Shown here: one piece after another, positions 7,001 through 7,425 of the stretch
Layout: every line of letters begins with the position of its first letter
Position numbering within the stretch: position 1 is the stretch's first letter
Source of the DNA: Bacteroidia bacterium
GTDB lineage: Bacteria; Bacteroidota; Bacteroidia; NS11-12g; UBA9320
Length of the DNA stretch: 7,425 nucleotides
Direction: 5' to 3'
Assembly: GCA_013042025.1 (NCBI GenBank)
Contig: JABDQY010000138.1
Span: 1-7,425, forward strand
The notes under the pieces: model-generated
Told to the model about the DNA's origin: nothing
Databases searched by the model: none
Seen by the model: only the letters and a program-made list of their open reading frames with translations
Position numbers and translations under genes: made by a program

Positions 7001-7347
7001 AAAGCTTCTGGTAGAAGTTCTTCTAGTATCGTTTCTAGATTTTCATCTCTCGTTTTCTCTAACGCATCAATTTTTTCATAAGCAGCTTCAGTTTTATCAA
7101 TATCATGAATGTCTGCTTTGTCAATTTCGTCACGTAAGGCTAAAATTTCATTATCTATCTCTGACAAATAGTCATTTATGCGTTTCTTGAACTCCGAAGT
7201 TTTAGCACGCAATTGATCGTTTGATAGGTTGTGTAGCTTATCGTATTCTGCATTTATTTTAGCTACATACGGGTATACACCTTGTACATCCTTGGTTGCC
7301 TTATTACCAAAAAGTTTAGATATACCTTTTACAATAGAATTAATCAT
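4030..7347 (-). CDS. secA: Preprotein translocase ATPase subunit SecA
   Basis: SecA is the ATPase motor that pushes unfolded preproteins through SecYEG. The 1105 residues are longer than E. coli SecA (901) and in line with Bacteroidota forms. Reading along: N-terminal helix; an acidic helical insertion near 62-105; Walker A ATGEGKT (196-202); Walker B MIDEVD (301-306) followed by SVLIDDARTPLIISG; an enlarged preprotein-binding region roughly 322-545 with a charged insertion; GRRYSDGLHQAIEAKE (532-547); SGMTGTAETE (574-583); ATNMAGRGTDI (689-699); QLRGRAGRQGDPG (727-739); helical scaffold IDDHWKEHL (966-974); QKDPLLIYK (991-999). A low-complexity linker (about 1060-1080, rich in Ala, Lys and Pro) leads to the SEC-C zinc motif with Cys1089, Cys1091, Cys1100 and His1101, which typically contacts SecB or ribosomes. 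All ATPase motifs are intact. It heads the - strand run and lacks a Shine-Dalgarno tract. Confidence 0.98.
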   Translation of the reverse strand: MINSIVKGISKLFGNKATKDVQGVYPYVAKINAEYDKLHNLSNDQLRAKTSEFKKRINDYLSEIDNEILALRDEIDKADIHDIDKTEAAYEKIDALEKTRDENLETILEELLPEAFAVVKETARRFTDNDTVIATASDMDRDLAASKEHINIQGNDVIYNTTWEAAGVEVEWNMVHYDVQLIGGVVLHQGKIAEMATGEGKTLVSTLPSYLNALGQRGVHVVTVNDYLARRDAEWNAPIFQFHGLTVDCLDYYNPHSEERRKAYLADITYGTNNEFGFDYLRDNMAHTPQEMVQGKHHFAMIDEVDSVLIDDARTPLIISGPIPKGDIHEFNELKPKIEKLVNAQKSYLTSALAEAKKMIAENKTSEKEAGLLLYRNYRGLPRNKPLIKFFGEVGMKAIMNKAENFYLQDQQKEMHVVDEELYFTVDEKNNQIELTDKGIDLISSNSDDKDFFVLPDVGSEIADIEKSTRSAEEKQKIKDELMRDFSVKSERIHSINQLLKAYAMFEKDVEYIIQDGKVKIVDEQTGRVMDGRRYSDGLHQAIEAKENVKVEAATQTFATITLQNFFRMYHKLSGMTGTAETEEGEFWEIYKLDVVVIPTNRPIVRDDREDLVYKTVREKFNAVAGEIIRLQKEGRPVLVGTTSVEVSELLSRTLSMRKIKHNVLNAKQHQREADIVAEAGYPGSITIATNMAGRGTDIKLGKGVKEAGGLAIVGTERHDSRRVDRQLRGRAGRQGDPGSSQFFVSLEDNLMRLFGSDRVSKVMDRFGYEEGEVIQHSMITKTIERSQKKVEQNNFGIRKRLLEYDDVMNKQRVVIYSRRRNALYGDRLSVDINNAIYDFVEEYVTSFKDAGDFEGFKYETLRQLAFESSIKEEAFLNNKVDDVIQQIFDELLDAYERKSNDIKERALVVFKNIYNDRGDDVKNILVPFSDGRKTINVSVNLQKALETEGGEIINAFERFVALASIDDHWKEHLRELDDLKQTANNASYEQKDPLLIYKLESFNLFQTMISTLNSDIISLLFKGNIPIQGSDDMKEAKERKRADMSKMRTSRAAEALVSQDGQPQAPKKEAAAAVPVKSEKTVGRNEPCPCGSGKKYKKCHGKDA

Positions 7348-7356
7348 TTGAAATAT

Positions 7357-7385
7357 TTATTAGGAATGGACTAAAACTGTGCCAA
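7357..7385 (-). promoter_or_regulatory. Weak candidate promoter upstream of secA
   Basis: On the - strand TTGGCA (7385-7380) is followed after 17 bases by TAATAA (7362-7357), a plausible -35/-10 pair by the general sigma-70 pattern. However, the -10 lies only 9 bases from the secA ATG, leaving almost no leader, and the Bacteroidota-style TAnnTTTG element is not present exactly. It may be chance in AT-rich DNA, and the real promoter may lie beyond the right edge. Confidence 0.2.
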
Positions 7386-7401
7386 TTATTATTTTGTGTT
7401 T

Positions 7402-7425
7402 CTATAAATAGCGACTGTTTTATAG
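7402..7425. repeat. 7-base inverted repeat at the right edge
   Basis: CTATAAA (7402-7408) and TTTATAG (7419-7425) are perfect reverse complements around a 10-base spacer. The arms are nearly all A/T, so a stable terminator hairpin is unlikely. It could be part of an operator, of a neighbouring gene's end, or chance. The window ends at its last base, so the true extent is not visible. Confidence 0.3.

Larger units (their letters stand above)
1093..7347 (-). other. Probable five-gene operon: secA, SPOR protein, two GME hydrolases, comB
   Basis: Five same-strand genes follow each other with junctions of 8-base overlap, 25-base gap, 8-base overlap and 6-base gap. No space exists for a rho-independent terminator between them, and the 25-base gap (3629-3653) shows no convincing promoter. 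A single transcript starting upstream of secA is inferred. Internal promoters inside coding sequence cannot be excluded, and the functional mix (export, envelope, nitrogen and sulfonate metabolism) suggests the grouping may be positional rather than a pathway. Confidence 0.6.

Noticed and set aside
6893..7190. Two overlapping open frames on the + strand (62 and 70 codons)
   Set aside because: They are antisense to the secA 5' region; their Leu/Ser-rich hydrophobic translations are what the Glu/Lys-rich helices of SecA give when read on the other strand.
7369..7384. TGGCAC (- strand) as a sigma-54 -24 element before secA
   Set aside because: The matching -12 TTGC is missing at the required distance, and secA is not expected to be sigma-54 dependent.
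1..7425. A novel defence, mobile or signalling system
   Set aside because: Every gene belongs to a recognisable housekeeping or metabolic family, composition looks even, and there are no repeats, integrase or transposase genes, or long unexplained stretches.

Overview
The window reads as ordinary chromosomal core DNA from a Bacteroidota bacterium, most likely of the Flavobacteriales. The reasons are AT-rich sequence, start codons without Shine-Dalgarno-like purine tracts, a long SecA (1105 residues) with insertions and a C-terminal SEC-C zinc motif of the kind found in this phylum, a TatC with an extended cysteine-bearing first periplasmic loop, an RpiB with the CGSxNG...TANKHQG signature, and a secreted SPOR protein. 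This placement rests on recalled family features; no search was run. There are no RNA genes, insertion sequences, CRISPR arrays, phage genes or attachment sites, and no intergenic gap reaches 300 bases.

Layout. On the + strand, positions 1-1096 hold the 3' part of tatC (cut by the left edge) and rpiB, overlapping by 8 bases. On the - strand, positions 7347 down to 1093 hold five tightly packed genes. In transcription order these are secA, a small secreted SPOR-domain protein, an amidinotransferase/arginine-deiminase-like hydrolase, a second and divergent member of the same superfamily (ctlX type), and comB (2-phosphosulfolactate phosphatase family). Their junctions are an 8-base overlap, a 25-base gap, an 8-base overlap and a 6-base gap, so they are probably cotranscribed from upstream of secA. 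The two transcription units converge and their last genes overlap by 4 bases at the stop codons, leaving no room for an intergenic terminator.

How the genes work together. TatC and SecA are core parts of the two inner-membrane export routes. The SPOR protein carries a signal peptide and is probably itself a Sec substrate. RpiB serves the pentose phosphate pathway. The two adjacent guanidine/ureido-group hydrolases probably act in arginine or citrulline catabolism. ComB suggests sulfolactate metabolism, although no partner gene is present here. I see no evidence for a new defence, mobile or signalling system. The points most worth a second look are the conserved-looking hydrolase pair with comB downstream of secA, the repeated 8-base ATGnnTAA overlaps, and the overlapping convergent stops.
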